Below, one piece after another: positions 22,381 through 34,173 of a stretch of DNA of 64,000 nucleotides; the stretch's first letter is position 1, and each line of letters begins with the position of its first letter. The stretch lies in contig CM033403.1 of NCBI GenBank assembly GCA_019426215.1, positions 35,288,754-35,352,753 of the forward strand, read 5' to 3'. The stretch comes from Buddleja alternifolia (lineage: Eukaryota; Streptophyta; Magnoliopsida; Lamiales; Scrophulariaceae). The translations under genes were made by a program, and so were the position numbers. The notes beneath the pieces are model-generated. The model saw only the letters and a list, made by a program, of their open reading frames with translations. It was not told where the DNA came from and made no database searches.

Positions 22381-23421
22381 TAGAATTGAGACATATACCA
22401 AGAGAGTCAAATCAAGTAGCCGTCTCCTTAGTCAGGACGCGCATCGAAAAAGACATGGGAATCATCCGGAGCCATTACGTGCAAGATATGGCCGGCACTA
22501 CATGGCCTAGAGTCGAAACTATTAGTCGGGTTTGTCGGACTAACTAGCTAGGGTAGCACCCTTCTCATCATTCAAAATAATAACAAAAAAAGAATGAAAA
22601 ATATCAAATACTTACAATTGTTTCCTTTACTTCAATATAATCTAAATTTATGGGAATAGTTTTATTTGACAGCTGCTAAATCTTCCAAGTAACTAAAAGA
22701 GATAAATACAAATATTCCATAATATAATAGAAGATATAAAGATTTAACAAAAAAAGAAAAAGAGAAAGACGAAATAGAGCATGTATTACGAAATCGTGTA
22801 ATTTCTCAAGTTTGAACCAAAAGGTATAAATAGAGAACGAAATTATCAATCTGCTAAAACCCTTACTTCAAAAAAATAAAATAAAATAAAATCTGCTAAA
22901 ACCGAGGTAAGCAAAAAGGTTATTCTTCTTTTTTGTATTAATTACCAGGAAATTTGATTTAGTGTACATTAATTTACTCAATAGTTTAATTCTTCTAATG
23001 TATATCTTTTTTTATTTTATTTTTTCTTTGCCCAAAAAAAGGAGTAAAAATCTGCTTTAGTTTTATCTGAATTTTGATGTGTGCAATTATATATATATAT
23101 ATATATACTCCTTTTTTTATATATATATATTCGTGTTCAGATCTATATTCGAAATACAGTTTGTTAGCTTAGTGGTATCAAGTTTCCACTTGTTATTAGT
23201 TGTGAGTGGTGTCAGGGTATTCCCTTCTTTTAGAATTTAAATATATATATATTCGAAATTGTTTTTTTTTTTTTTTTGAAATTTAGGTTTTTAATTGTGG
23301 GTATCAGGGGAAAGCTTTCTTTCGGTAAATATTGTATCTTTATTTATGTTTCTGATTGGGGAAAAAAAAAAGATGCTAATTTTTGTTTCTTTTTTTTTTT
23401 GATGTAATTATTGAGCAGGTG
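22381..23421. other. 5' region of the truncated GTE copy
   Basis: Positions 22381-22860 show no gene. Around 22855-22910 the sequence 'ctgctaaaaccgag' followed by gtaagc matches the non-coding first exon of the full GTE copy (29470-29484). An intron then runs to 'gagcag' at 23420 and contains AT runs and, at 23165-23225, a SINE-like fragment ('agcttagtggtatc'). Confidence 0.5.
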
Positions 23422-25654
23422 ATGGATACAACTAATGAGCAGGTAAAAAAAAATAATTCAGTGTGCTTATGCGGTAATTGGTCATGTCATATTGGTTCTA
23501 GTATTCGTTTGGTTGTACTCGTTGTGTGATATTTGGTGTTTCCAGAACTTGTTAGTGTCGGAAACCCTCCATGTGTGGGCCCAATCACACGGAGGGTGAT
23601 GATCTGCTGGGACTAGCAGGTCGACGTCTCAATTTGAATGCACACGGAGTTTTAAATGAGGATAAGTAAATCTTTTTAGATATCTTTACGCTTTTGCTCT
23701 TAGCAAATATGCCGAGAGTTAGTGGAGTCACATCATTGTTTTAAGTGTTGTGGCATATTTAGGAAGAAAGTTGTTATTTAGGCCGGAAATCCATGGAGTT
23801 TTCATTTCAATTGGATGTGGAACGAGGGTTGTATGCAAAGAGAAATCGTCGTTTTAAGGCTATGAATAATCAAAAATCTGCATTTTGTTCATATGTAGTA
23901 CTTACTCTATGTGTGATAAAATTAAAGTGTCTTTGCTTTTGCAGCTCGAACGAAAACTGAATGAAGTCGAAGAATTTTACTCGAGTTCAAACACAAAACA
24001 GCCCAACAGTCCAAAAGGTGGATCAACTGTGAAAAACAAAGATAGGGAGAGATTTCTTAGAAGTTTTACGAAGAGACGACAAGATGCAGCCCGTAGAGAA
24101 TTAGCTGCTGCTGAGAGAATGCAAGAGCTTACGCGCCAGTTTGAAACAATATTGCATCAGGTAGTGAGAAACATTTTGTAAGTGTGCTTTTGAGTTGTTC
24201 ATAGTTGTGGTTCAGATGTTCATTGCCATTGTGTTGAAGAAGAAGTTCCTTTAATGGCCTTTGGCAAAGGATGTCGAAGAATGAATTCATGCTCTTGTAA
24301 AAGGTGTGCTGAGAGTATTGCTTCACATTGGGATGGCTCTTTATTACCCTGTTTGCAAAACTGGAAAAAAGCGATTTTGAGCTTTTTGCTGAATTTAAAT
24401 TGTTTTTTTTTTTTTTGGTTTCATTGCTTTTGCTACTCCTTTTCTAGAAAAAAAATCTGAAAATAAGACGGGAAAAAAAAGCTTGACGTAAAGTGCTTGT
24501 ACCAACTTCTTCTATCTCTTCTGCTTTTCAGCAAGTTTTGCAAACAAATTCAACTTCAGTCAGCAATTTTTCAACTTCTTCTAGGACTAAACACTTCTTC
24601 AAAAGTATAAGTTTTTGTAAATAGGCTTTATATCTGTAGTTTCAAGTGTGTCAAGATTGACACTTCACAATAATGAGTTAGTTGTTTATTTACCTTTACG
24701 TGGCCTCGCACTTGTCAGATAACTCGACATAAGTGGGCCGGACCATTTATGCAGCCTGTGGATGTCGTAGGTCTTGGTTTGCATGACTACTATGAGGTAA
24801 CGCGGACAACTCCCCACCCCCCCCGCGCGCACACACACACACCCGTATGCTGATAATTTCAGCTTATAACTAACTTCTACTTATTTGTTGTGAACATTAT
24901 ATGTTAGGTTATTGAGAAGCCGATGGACTTCAGTACCATCAAAAGCAAAATGAGGGCCAAGGATGCTACTGGATATAAAAACGTGCGAGAGATATGTGAA
25001 GACGTAAGACTGATCTTTAGGAACGCAATGAGATATAACGTTGAAAGGGATGATGTCCATGTTATGGCCAGAAGTTTGTTAGATAGATTTGAGAGAAAAT
25101 GGCTGCAACTTTTGCCAAAAGTTGATGAAGAGGTATTATTTTGTTCTTTCATTTGTTGGATTAGTTCATAAATAGTATCTAATAGCTATTGTTGCAGCCT
25201 TCTTTGGATCTATGTTACCTTTTGAAAGAAGTTAAAATAGTAAGGCCGATACCTAAACTGGGCTTTAAACGACCTTTTGGCTGGGGATGCATAAAACTTA
25301 GTTGTTTCTTTCGAAGGTGTTTGGCTGAGAAAACTTATAAGCTCTTACAAAGTGTTTGTTATGTGTTTTGGTAAGCAGCTTTATAAACTCTTAAAATAAG
25401 ATGCCATAAGCTCCTAAAATATAAGCCAGAAAACCAAATTTAATTTTTAAGAGCTTATAAACTTTAAAAACATTTTATAATTACACTCTTTAAAATAAGT
25501 TCAGCCAAACACCCTCTTTATCAATGTTTTTTTAACTTATAGATTCTTCGTTTTGAAGGAAAAACGACGAAAAGAAGAAGAAATGACACTAGAGATCCAG
25601 CTTGCTCGAGAGGCTGCTCATGTGAAAATGGCTAAATTTGGCTATATAGCATGA
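23422..25654 (+). pseudogene. 3'-truncated GTE1/IMB1-like bromodomain gene copy
   Basis: This is a duplicate of the gene at 29831-34173. Exons read by homology are 23422-23442, 23945-24160, 24719-24796, 24908-25132 and 25559-25654, with intron phases equal to those of the full copy. The bromodomain is complete, including the acetyl-lysine-binding Asn in RYN (exon 4). Exon 1 has shrunk to seven codons (42 in the intact gene). Exon 5 follows the intact copy up to HVKMAK, then crosses the duplication junction, reads five foreign codons and stops. The predicted product is about 211 aa without the C-terminal NET domain. The frame is otherwise open, so it could be a transcribed bromodomain-only protein. 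I class it as a pseudogene because the 3' half is missing. Confidence 0.75.
25316..25513. mobile_element. Small MITE in intron 4 of the truncated GTE copy
   Basis: The terminal inverted repeats GGTGTTTGGCTGA and TCAGCCAAACACC are perfect, and the interior is foldback-like. The matching intron of the full copy (31546-31767) lacks it, so it inserted after the duplication or was lost from the other copy. The TSD is unclear. Confidence 0.65.
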
Positions 25655-26940
25655 TATTCTTCTCCCTTAGAAGGTTGACTAGGAGTGGATTCTGCTTTAA
25701 GACTTGAGAGTAAAATAGAATAAATAAAGTAAGCTCATTATACTTCAATGGGGCCGGCCTTGTTTGCAGTTTGGATCTTTTATTATAAACTGTGTTGCTA
25801 TTTCTTATTTCATTTTACATAAACTTCACATAAGTGGCATGACTTTCACGTGTTTAAAATATTTTCTTGAATATAAATTTAATATGAATTATATACATTT
25901 GTCATATAGACATGATAGAAGATGTAACACCATTTTGCAATAGAAGATATGATGTGCCTTGTTTGACCCATTATTTGGTTTGTAGATGGGATTAATTGCA
26001 GCCATGATCACAAAATCACATTATCCTACAATAACAGAATGTTTTTAGTGTGAAACCACATTAACTCAACTTGGGCTGTAAACGAGTAGAGCCGAGCTGA
26101 ATAAGTTGTTGTTTAAATTTGTTTGAATTATGATCGAGCTTCAGGATTTGTGTTTGAACTTGGTTGATTGTTAATCGAGCCGAACACGAGTCTGCTCGAG
26201 TAGCTTGAATTCTTGCATATATTTGATCAAAAATTTCTAATCTAGTCAAGCTCGAGCTGAGACTAAAAATTTATCAAACACACAAAAGATAGTTTAAGTT
26301 TGGTTTGAGTATGTTAACATAACGAGTTCAAACGAGCTTTTAGCGATCAATCTTCGGTCGAGTATCGAGTGTTTTTGTTTCTCTTTCTCGTCCTAGACTC
26401 AATCATAAAAATGGAAAAGGACAACATGCAAAAAGGGTCTCACAGTACAAAGAACTAATCAATGAAGACGATAAAAAGCAATGGAGATTGGAATTTTTGT
26501 CCTAATAGAGTTATTAAGTGCCAAATAATTATTAGTGGGATGCAGTTTTGTTCGCTGTATCAAGACTAAGAGTCAGCACACACACAATTTTTTCCTCTTG
26601 CTTTTGGCTTCACCATTTTGGTTAGTGAGGGTAAAGTGAGAACCAGTTGGATTCAGACTTGTTTGCTTTTACGTCATTTTCCAGAGGAAGAAAAAACGAT
26701 ATCTCGAAACAATCACGATTATTCATAAAATGGGATCTTTGATAAGAATATAAAGTCTGATGAAAAATCTGATAAAATGAAAGTAATAAATGAGCATATC
26801 TCTTGTAATTCATGGACGTAGGCAATTTTCTAACGAAGCGAGTAGTCTATCCAAAGGATTTATGGCTATTTTGATTGAAGCCTGCCTTCACACGTACTAA
26901 AGAGTACAGCTATGTTTTTAATCTTAATTTTTCAGACTAA
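25627..26940 (+). repeat. Downstream copy of the segmental duplication (flank R2), including the junction
   Basis: Homology to exon 5 of the full GTE gene ends at about 25630. From there the sequence matches the flank beginning near 20615, continuing to about 22380 in that copy. This is the breakpoint expected from a head-to-tail tandem duplication. R2 then continues toward the full gene. Confidence 0.75.
26071..26395. mobile_element. hAT MITE, 'CTCGAGCTC' family, copy 2 (inverted)
   Basis: It matches 4088-4438 and 56558-56910 in reverse orientation and is rich in CTCGA/GAGCC strings. The flanking 8-mers AACTCAAC and GACTCAAT agree at six positions. The equivalent site in flank R1 (near 21120) is empty, so the insertion followed the duplication. 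Confidence 0.7.
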
Positions 26941-28737
26941 AAAACATTTTTATTAAGTACTTACTACAAGTTACAATTGTTTACTTCAAAATAGTCCAAA
27001 ATTTCATGTTCCTAACTTGGAAATGCGTTAAAATAGACATTATATTCTAAGGAAATATTGCTATGTAAAATTTTAGAGGAACACTAAGGTAATTAGGGAA
27101 AAAATTGTGATTGTTTCTAAATTTCGATTTATTCGTCTAATAAAGTCCTGAAAACATAGGGACGAAAATACTAGAAAACGTGATTGTGCCCGACTATGTG
27201 AGAAAACCACAGTCTTAAATATCCTCCGAAACCTCAAAGTTTCGTCCGAAACTTCGTATTTCCGGGGGTCTCGAAGCGAAATCTCACTTTCGATCCAATT
27301 TTACAGAATATCTATCGAAATTTCTCGATATTTTCGATATTTCCCGAAATCTTGAATTCTTAATAAAATTAGTTTGTTAAATATTTACTGAAATTTTCCG
27401 AAATTCCCGAAATATCCTGAAATCTCGGCCAAACTCAAAATATTTCAAAATTTAAAATAATGTGGTTTTAAATGATGATTTGTATTAAAATTGTGGTATT
27501 TTGTTTTAACGAAATTCCTAGAAGATTTGGTTATTACTTTACTCTCAAATCATATTTATTTTATATTTTTCGCCACAGATTTTAATCATACTACTCGACA
27601 AAATTCACTATACATACATTATATATACAATATTATTTATGTAAAAGATGCATAATTATAATATTTAAAGTTACACAAAGTTTCGTTGTAAATTTCCAAA
27701 TATTTCTATAAATATCCATGATTTTTTTTAAATCGAAATCGAAATTTTGAATATCCCCAAAATTTTCATAAATTTACTACTCCAATATCGATACCGATAC
27801 CGAAATTTAATCAAACCATATAAATGCCGATAGTCGTAAATAAGATTACAGATGCACTATTTTATTGAAAAAAATTTAGATTACTCTAATTGTCTTAAAT
27901 AAGATTTACACATTAAATACGTTGACTATTCCATCAGTCCAACTTTTGACTCATTACATTGACTTAAGCATTAGAAGTATTTTATTTTATTTTTGGGAAA
28001 GGCCCTAGACGTAATTGTGATTTAATGATAAGATCTTTTCAAAATTGAAAGTCATAGATCGATGAGTAAAAGTGTAAAACTAATGAGCAACATATTCACA
28101 TTGTGATCGACTAATGTGAGCTTCTTAACTAAAAAAGTGTATAGCCCTTGTTTGTTTATGTTTTCAAATCCAATTTTCAGAATTACAAAATCCACGTTAT
28201 AAACTATTTTCAACCAAATTTATTTTTTTTTAAATTCACTTTCTCATTCTGCAAAATAACCACATATCAATCGCTGCACTCATAATTTCAAACAATCACC
28301 AATCAATATTTATTTATGTTACAATATTTTTTTCTTTTTCTTTCATACTTTATAATCATTTAACACGTCATACATCATAATATGCCCAATTTTGAGCATG
28401 TAAATTAAATACCTTGAAACAGTCCCAATAATGTAAGGAAAGCCCAAAAATCAAATAGAGGCCAGATACTAAATACGGTTCATTATGAGAACAGGACCCG
28501 CGTACTTTATCCGGGTCACTGACGACCCGAATATCGACCCGAACTAGGAATCCTATGATCAATCCACGTAGCTTGATCCAACGAATGCACACATTAACCT
28601 TACATCCATACACGTGTCCATTATAAATACCAGCATTGATGACCAAAGGGGTTTACGTAATTACTATTCACTAAATTCTCTAATAGATTCATTATAGCTT
28701 CGAGCTACGAGCTTCGACCTAGATTCTATGCAGACCC
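26941..28737. other. Intergenic DNA with a repetitive 'cgaaat' block
   Basis: Positions 27190-27840 are dense in diverged 'tttcgatatttc/ccgaaat' strings in both orientations, which suggests an old foldback DNA element; no ends were identified. Positions 28490-28640 resemble an LTR-like promoter segment ('attataaataccagc'), without a partner. No gene is supported. Confidence 0.45.
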
Positions 28738-28746
28738 ATTTATAAA

Positions 28747-28869
28747 GGTAAATGATATTGACATTCCAAAAGTGTTATTGACACTCCACTATTCAATACA
28801 AATTTCTTTCTAAAAATAATGAAAAGTGGAGCTCCAGTAGTAATTTTTGTAGTGCCAATATCAACTCCC
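28747..28869. mobile_element. Minimal MULE-type MITE (123 bp)
   Basis: A perfect 9-bp TSD ATTTATAAA (28738-28746 and 28870-28878) flanks GGTAAATGATATTGACATTC and its near-inverse GTGCCAATATCAACTCCC. The ends belong to the 'gatattagcactcc' family of 10213-12789. It is close to the smallest size at which both ends can be retained. Confidence 0.8.
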
Positions 28870-28878
28870 ATTTATAAA

Positions 28879-29830
28879 TTACGAGGTTCATGCTAGGATT
28901 AATTATTTGAATTGAACTACGTTAGATTTGATCCTCTTGATAGGTACGTAGGATGCTCTATATTAAAGTGCAGTCCATAATCCATTGATCTCTCGAGTCC
29001 TACTCGAGTCTCGACTGATCCGTGCTGTAGACCTAACGAGATTCAACCCAAATCACATCAGCTAATTATTATTGATTTGACACATTCTATATATTCAAAC
29101 AATTTTCTAAAAAACATAAATAAACACACTAACACTAACACATCATATCAAGTTCACACGAATACATAAAACGAATACATATAACAAGCAACGAGAAAAA
29201 GTTTAGAATTTTAACTCAATAAATATAATCAAACAAAATCTACGCATCTAGTACTCTCATTAATCTTATTTATTTATTGAAAGGTTATTTCGTTGGAAAC
29301 GTTTTCAACGAATTTCACGACTTTGAACCAGAATCGTGTTCCCATGACTTAAAATCGCTAGACGTCGAGTAGCGATTTTATTACGCTGACCGAAGAAAAA
29401 GCAAAGGTACAAGTAGAGAAAGCAATAAATAATCAAAACCTCGCATCGTTTTGCTTCTAATTCTTCAATCTGCTAAAACCCCAGGTAACCACAAATTTTA
29501 ATTCTTCTTTTTTGAATATAAATAAATTAATAGCAATGTTGAATTTTTTTGTGTGCATTAATTTACTCAAGAGTTTTAATTTTTTTTAGTGGGCATCTTT
29601 TTTAATTCATTAGTTTTATCTGAATTTTGATGCGTGCAGATATATATTCATAATTGTTTTTTGTAGAAATTTGGGTTTTTGATTGTGGGTATCAATCAGG
29701 GGAAAGCATTAGATGATCCTTTTTATTATGTAAATAATGGATCTATATATATGTTTTTGATTGAAAGAAGAGATGTTTGATTTTTTTTACTTTTTATTTT
29801 TTTGCTTGAAGTGAAATTGTTGAGCAGGTG
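28879..29830 (+). promoter_or_regulatory. Upstream region and 5' UTR intron of the GTE gene
   Basis: There are no coding features. A non-coding first exon appears to end at 29484 ('aaaaccccag' then gtaacc), and its intron ends at 'gagcag' (29827), three bases before the start codon. The same arrangement can be read upstream of the truncated copy. The transcription start cannot be fixed by eye. Confidence 0.5.
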
Positions 29831-32800
29831 ATGGATACAATGAACGGGCCGGTTCTCAACGTATCGTCCGTTGGCCCGCAAGAAGCCATTGGCAATGTGT
29901 CCCAAGTGGAGAGCTTGAATCAAAGTGTAGATGAAATTTTCCTCAAAGTTGATCAGGTAGAATTTATGTAGCATTCAAAAACCATTAAAATTTAGTGCGC
30001 TATGTGCAGGGACGGAGCCAGGAATATAAGTTTGTTGGGCGAATGCAAATTAAAGGGGGCAAAACTGAATATTTTTAGATTTTTGCTGGGCAAAATTTTA
30101 AATTTCAAAACTTGTAGGGTAAAACATTTAATTTTTCAAAGTTGAGGGGGTGCGGGTGCCTCCATCAGCCGCCCTGGCTCCATCCCTGCTTATGTGGTAA
30201 TTGATCATGCCAGATTGATTCTGATATTCTTTTTGTTGTACTCCTTGAGTGATACTCGGGGGTTTCCAAACTCGGTTGTGCCAGGAGATCCAGCCCTCCA
30301 TGTATGGGCCCAATCATGTGGAGGGTGATGATCTCTTGGGACTAGCGAGTCCCAGGAGTTACCAACTGACACATATCCCTTCATCCTTGTCAATTTGAAT
30401 GCAGATGGAAAGTCTTGTTAGGTATCTTTATACTTGTGCCCTTAGAAAATATGTCGAGATGGCATGTTCAGAAATAAAGCTGTTGTTTCAGGAAATATGA
30501 AATTATTGGATGTAGGGGTAATATGAAATTATCATTCAACTGGACGTGGAACGAGGGTTTTATGCAGAGAGCAATCGTTATTTTAAAGGCTATGAATTAT
30601 CAAAAACTGCATTTTGTTCGTATTTAGGTTTCTTTTTGCAATTTCAGAAATCGATCTTGTGTGTTATGATTCTATGGAAAATTTCATGCGTTTCGGCCCC
30701 AGCACTGATATTGACATCTGTTTGTGTAATAAAAATAAAATTGTCTTTGTGTTTGCAGCTCGAGCAAAAACTGAATGAAGTTGAACAATTTTACTCCAGT
30801 TCAAACACTAAACAGCCCAATGGTCCAAAAGGTGGATCTTCAGTGAAGGACAAAGATAGGGAGAAAATTCTTGCAAGCTTGAAGAAGAGACAACAAGATG
30901 CAGCTCGTCGAGAAACAGCTGCTGTTAAGAGAATGCAAGAGCTTATGCGCCAGTTTGGAACAATATTTCGTCAGGTAACGAGAAACACTTCATAAGAGTG
31001 AATTCAAGCTCTCCTAAGTAGTGTGCTGAGATGAGTGCTTCACATTAGGATGGCTGTTTATCTATGTAGTTTTAAGTGTGTCTACATTGACGCTTTACGT
31101 TAACGATTTCTTTCTTTCTTTACTTTTACTTGGACTAAAAACTTGTCAGATAATTCAACATAAGTGGGCCGGACCATTTATGCAGCCTGTGGATGTGGTA
31201 GGCCTCGGTTTGCATGACTACTATGAGGTAAAAGGGGTCAACTGCACCCCGCGGCCCCCTCCCGAAGTTGATAATTTCGCGTATAACTTCTACTTATTTG
31301 TTGTGAACATTATATGTTAGGTTATTGAGAAGCCGATGGACTTCAGTACTATAAAAAGCAAAATGGAAGCCAAGGATGCTACTGGATATAAAAATGTGCG
31401 AGAGATATGTGCAGATGTGAGACTGATCTTTAAGAATGCAATGAAATATAACGATGAAAGGGATGATGTCCATGTTATGGCCAAAAGTTTGTTAGAGAAA
31501 TTTGAGACAAAATGGCTGCAACTTTTGCCAAAAGTTGATGATGAGGTATTAGTTTGTTCTTTCATTTGTTGGATTAGTTCATATGTAGTATCTATCCTTT
31601 GAATAATGTTTTGGCCCTCTTTGAATCTCCGGTACCTATTGAAAGAAGTTAAAATAGTAAGGCTGTTACCTAAATCGGGCTTTAACTCTCTTTTGCCTGA
31701 AAATACGTACAAAATATAGTTGTTTTTTTCTGAATCAATGTTTGACTTATAGATTTTTGTTCTGAAGGAAAAACGACGGAAAGAAGAAGAAGCAGAGATG
31801 GCATTAGAGATCCAGCTTACTCAAGAGGTTGCTCATGCCAAAATGGCTAAAGATTTAAGCAGTGAGGTAGGTAAATAGAAGAGTCTTGCATTTATAAGTG
31901 AAGCCCCCTCGGTTACCCCAACCAAAACAAAGATAAAAAGGAAAGGAAATTTTTGGTTAATAGATTCCCGCTTGATCATATCTTAGTCTTGCGTTTTTTC
32001 TGCTGCCTAAATTAGAAATGCTCTAAACAAGCTGCTATCGATTTTTCCCAGCTGGACGAGGTTGACAAGAATCTGGCAGACCTCAGAGAAGTGGTACTTC
32101 ATAAGTGCAGGTTTGTTATTTCTCCACACATAGAGCTTACTCCTTTTTTTTAATTTTTTTTTATTTGTTTGCTCCCCGAGTACTATGTTTGTTTTCTTCG
32201 ATTGATGAGTGCTACCTTTTAGATTTACTACTTCGATACTTATTTAGCTTCATTAATTGTGAGAGATTTCAGGTGGGTAGAAAGTTTTACTGCCTTTCGG
32301 TGTATAACTAATGTGACATAAGTGCATCCTATGGAGTAATTTAGCATGCTAATGTGATGATGAAAATGGACATTTTTCTTTTATCTGCTTTAATTGGTTA
32401 TGCGGGATGTAATATTAGCACAATCTGACTTATGATGCTCGCCATTTGTTGGAATTTATGTAGGCTAATAATGATAAATCAGATTTTAGAAAACCTACCT
32501 TGCTTTACTTTTATCTTTTATGCTTGTTAATGCTTAAAATCATGTACATAAGTACATTATGTTGTTGACCTCGGAGTCCTGAACTCAGGTTACTTATGTT
32601 ATTTAGATCAAGAGTAGTCGTCTCGCAAACTTTATTTTGTTTAGGTTATAATCTGGAGTACTTGGACTCCGATATGGTGTATAAATATGGTAATCAGGGA
32701 TGTGTCTCACGGGATGATCATATACTAAACTGTTAGGAAAGTTAGGGTATGGTGTATACGTATGGAATAGGTAATATGGAAGGAATGTTGGGATCTCTTA

Positions 32801-34173
32801 CAATGTCTTTTTAACTCGAGTCTGATAAAGGTAGCTGTTTGCAGCATGAATCTTTGTAATACTTCCTAACATGAACAAAGATTCCATTAAATTTTTAAAA
32901 TTTATACAGTTTTATGGCTTGGTTCATGTATCTAATATATCAGCTGTGGTTATGGGATAATGATAGTAATCTTAGTGAGATGCCGGATAACTAACTGCTT
33001 TCGTTTTTCCAGAGGGTCATTTCTTCTTTGATTAAACTCCTCATTGTTTTAGGTAATTTATACCATGTTGGTATCTCATTCATTACATTTCGGATCTTGG
33101 CTGATTTTTTTGCCTTTCTATTTTTCTCGATTTGTTGAAAGATATATTTGAAACAAAGTAGATATATAATATACATAATATCATAATTTGTATGTGATTA
33201 AATGATGCAAATTTCTATCCATATCACACAAAGAAGTTAATACTACGAATTATTTGCAAGAAAATCATAAGCTTATCATTTGCATCAGGATATCTTTCCG
33301 TGAGGGAAATAATAAAATTTAATTTTACAAAATAAAAAAGATACATTCAATTTTAGCGAAGCAAACAAAAAATAAAGCATATTCCTTTGATGTCTCTATT
33401 TCGGAAATTATTGTTGTCTTAATACAAGTCCTTGGATACAATTCACCTTATATTATTAAAATCACTGGAAGGACTTGCTTAAACACCGATCAAAATAATT
33501 GAGGAACATCCAATTATTAATTTTTCATGTTCTTCGTTTGTTTCAGAAAGATGTCAACTGAAGAGAAGAAAAGGCTCGGGAGTGCCATCACCCGGTTATC
33601 TCCTGAGGAGATCAACAAGGCTCTAGAAATTGTTGCTCAGAGTGACCCTAACTTTCAATCAGCAGGAGAAACTGTGGAAGTTGACATCGACGCTCAGGTT
33701 TTTCAGACATGGTTTTCTTTTTCATGAATTTATTGGGAAAATTACATATACACACCTTGCTTGAGACCTTAATTCCAAAAAACACCTCGAGATTTGAGAA
33801 ATCACTTTAACTTCCCCTGGAGATTACAATTTCACCCGTTTTCGAGTTGTCTTGGTAATTTCAAAACCTCAGGGACTTTTGGTAACTACCAATACATGAG
33901 ATGGTGTGCATGTAATTATCTCCTTTATTTTCGTTCAAATTCAGACCCGGATATCTAAAACTGCGTATATGGTCCATACAGAGCGAATCCACCTTGTGGA
34001 AATTGAAGTTCTTTGTGAAAGATACATTGCAAGCGCAGATGAAGAGTTCACCAAGCACCGGAGGTAACACCAATGGCGAGAATAACCAAAACAGCAATAA
34101 CAGAAGAAAGCGGGAGATATGCGACGCCCTAGCCAAGACTTCACAAAAAAAGAGCAAAAAGCTCCCCGCGTGA
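29831..34173 (+). CDS. GTE1/IMB1-like bromodomain (BET-type) transcription regulator
   Basis: This is a plant BET protein that binds acetylated histone tails in the nucleus. Eight coding exons keep one frame: 29831-29956, 30759-30974, 31150-31227, 31321-31545, 31768-31866, 32052-32110, 33547-33697 and 33982-34173, giving about 381 aa; I recall Arabidopsis GTE1/IMB1 as similar in length. The bromodomain spans about residues 100-212, with the acetyl-lysine-contacting Asn184 in KYN. A charged helix (EKRRKEEE) follows. The NET domain lies at about 270-335, with the typical RLSPEEINKALEIV helix and TLWKLKFFVK end, and a basic NRRKRE tail could be a nuclear localisation signal. The exon 5 start is ambiguous: an acceptor at 31752 would add five residues. 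In Arabidopsis, IMB1 promotes germination; a similar role here is inference. Confidence 0.92.
30007..30188. mobile_element. hAT MITE in intron 1 of the GTE gene (182 bp)
   Basis: The terminal inverted repeats are CAGGGACGGAGCCAGG and CCTGGCTCCATCCCTG. The flanking 8-mers GCTATGTG and CTTATGTG agree at six positions. The truncated GTE copy has the empty site ('gtgtgcttatgcgg', about 23462). It belongs to the same end family as 1622-2404. Confidence 0.78.
33735..33923. mobile_element. Probable MITE in intron 7 of the GTE gene
   Basis: GGGAAAATTACATATACACA at the left is mirrored by 'gtgtgcatgtaattatctcc' at the right. The flanks share TTTATT, but no exact 9-bp TSD. It lies just before the last coding exon. 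Confidence 0.5.

Noticed and set aside
31317..31712. 131-codon minus-strand frame over GTE exon 4
   Set aside because: Shadow of the bromodomain exon; a similar shadow (24904-25152) occurs in the other copy for the same reason.
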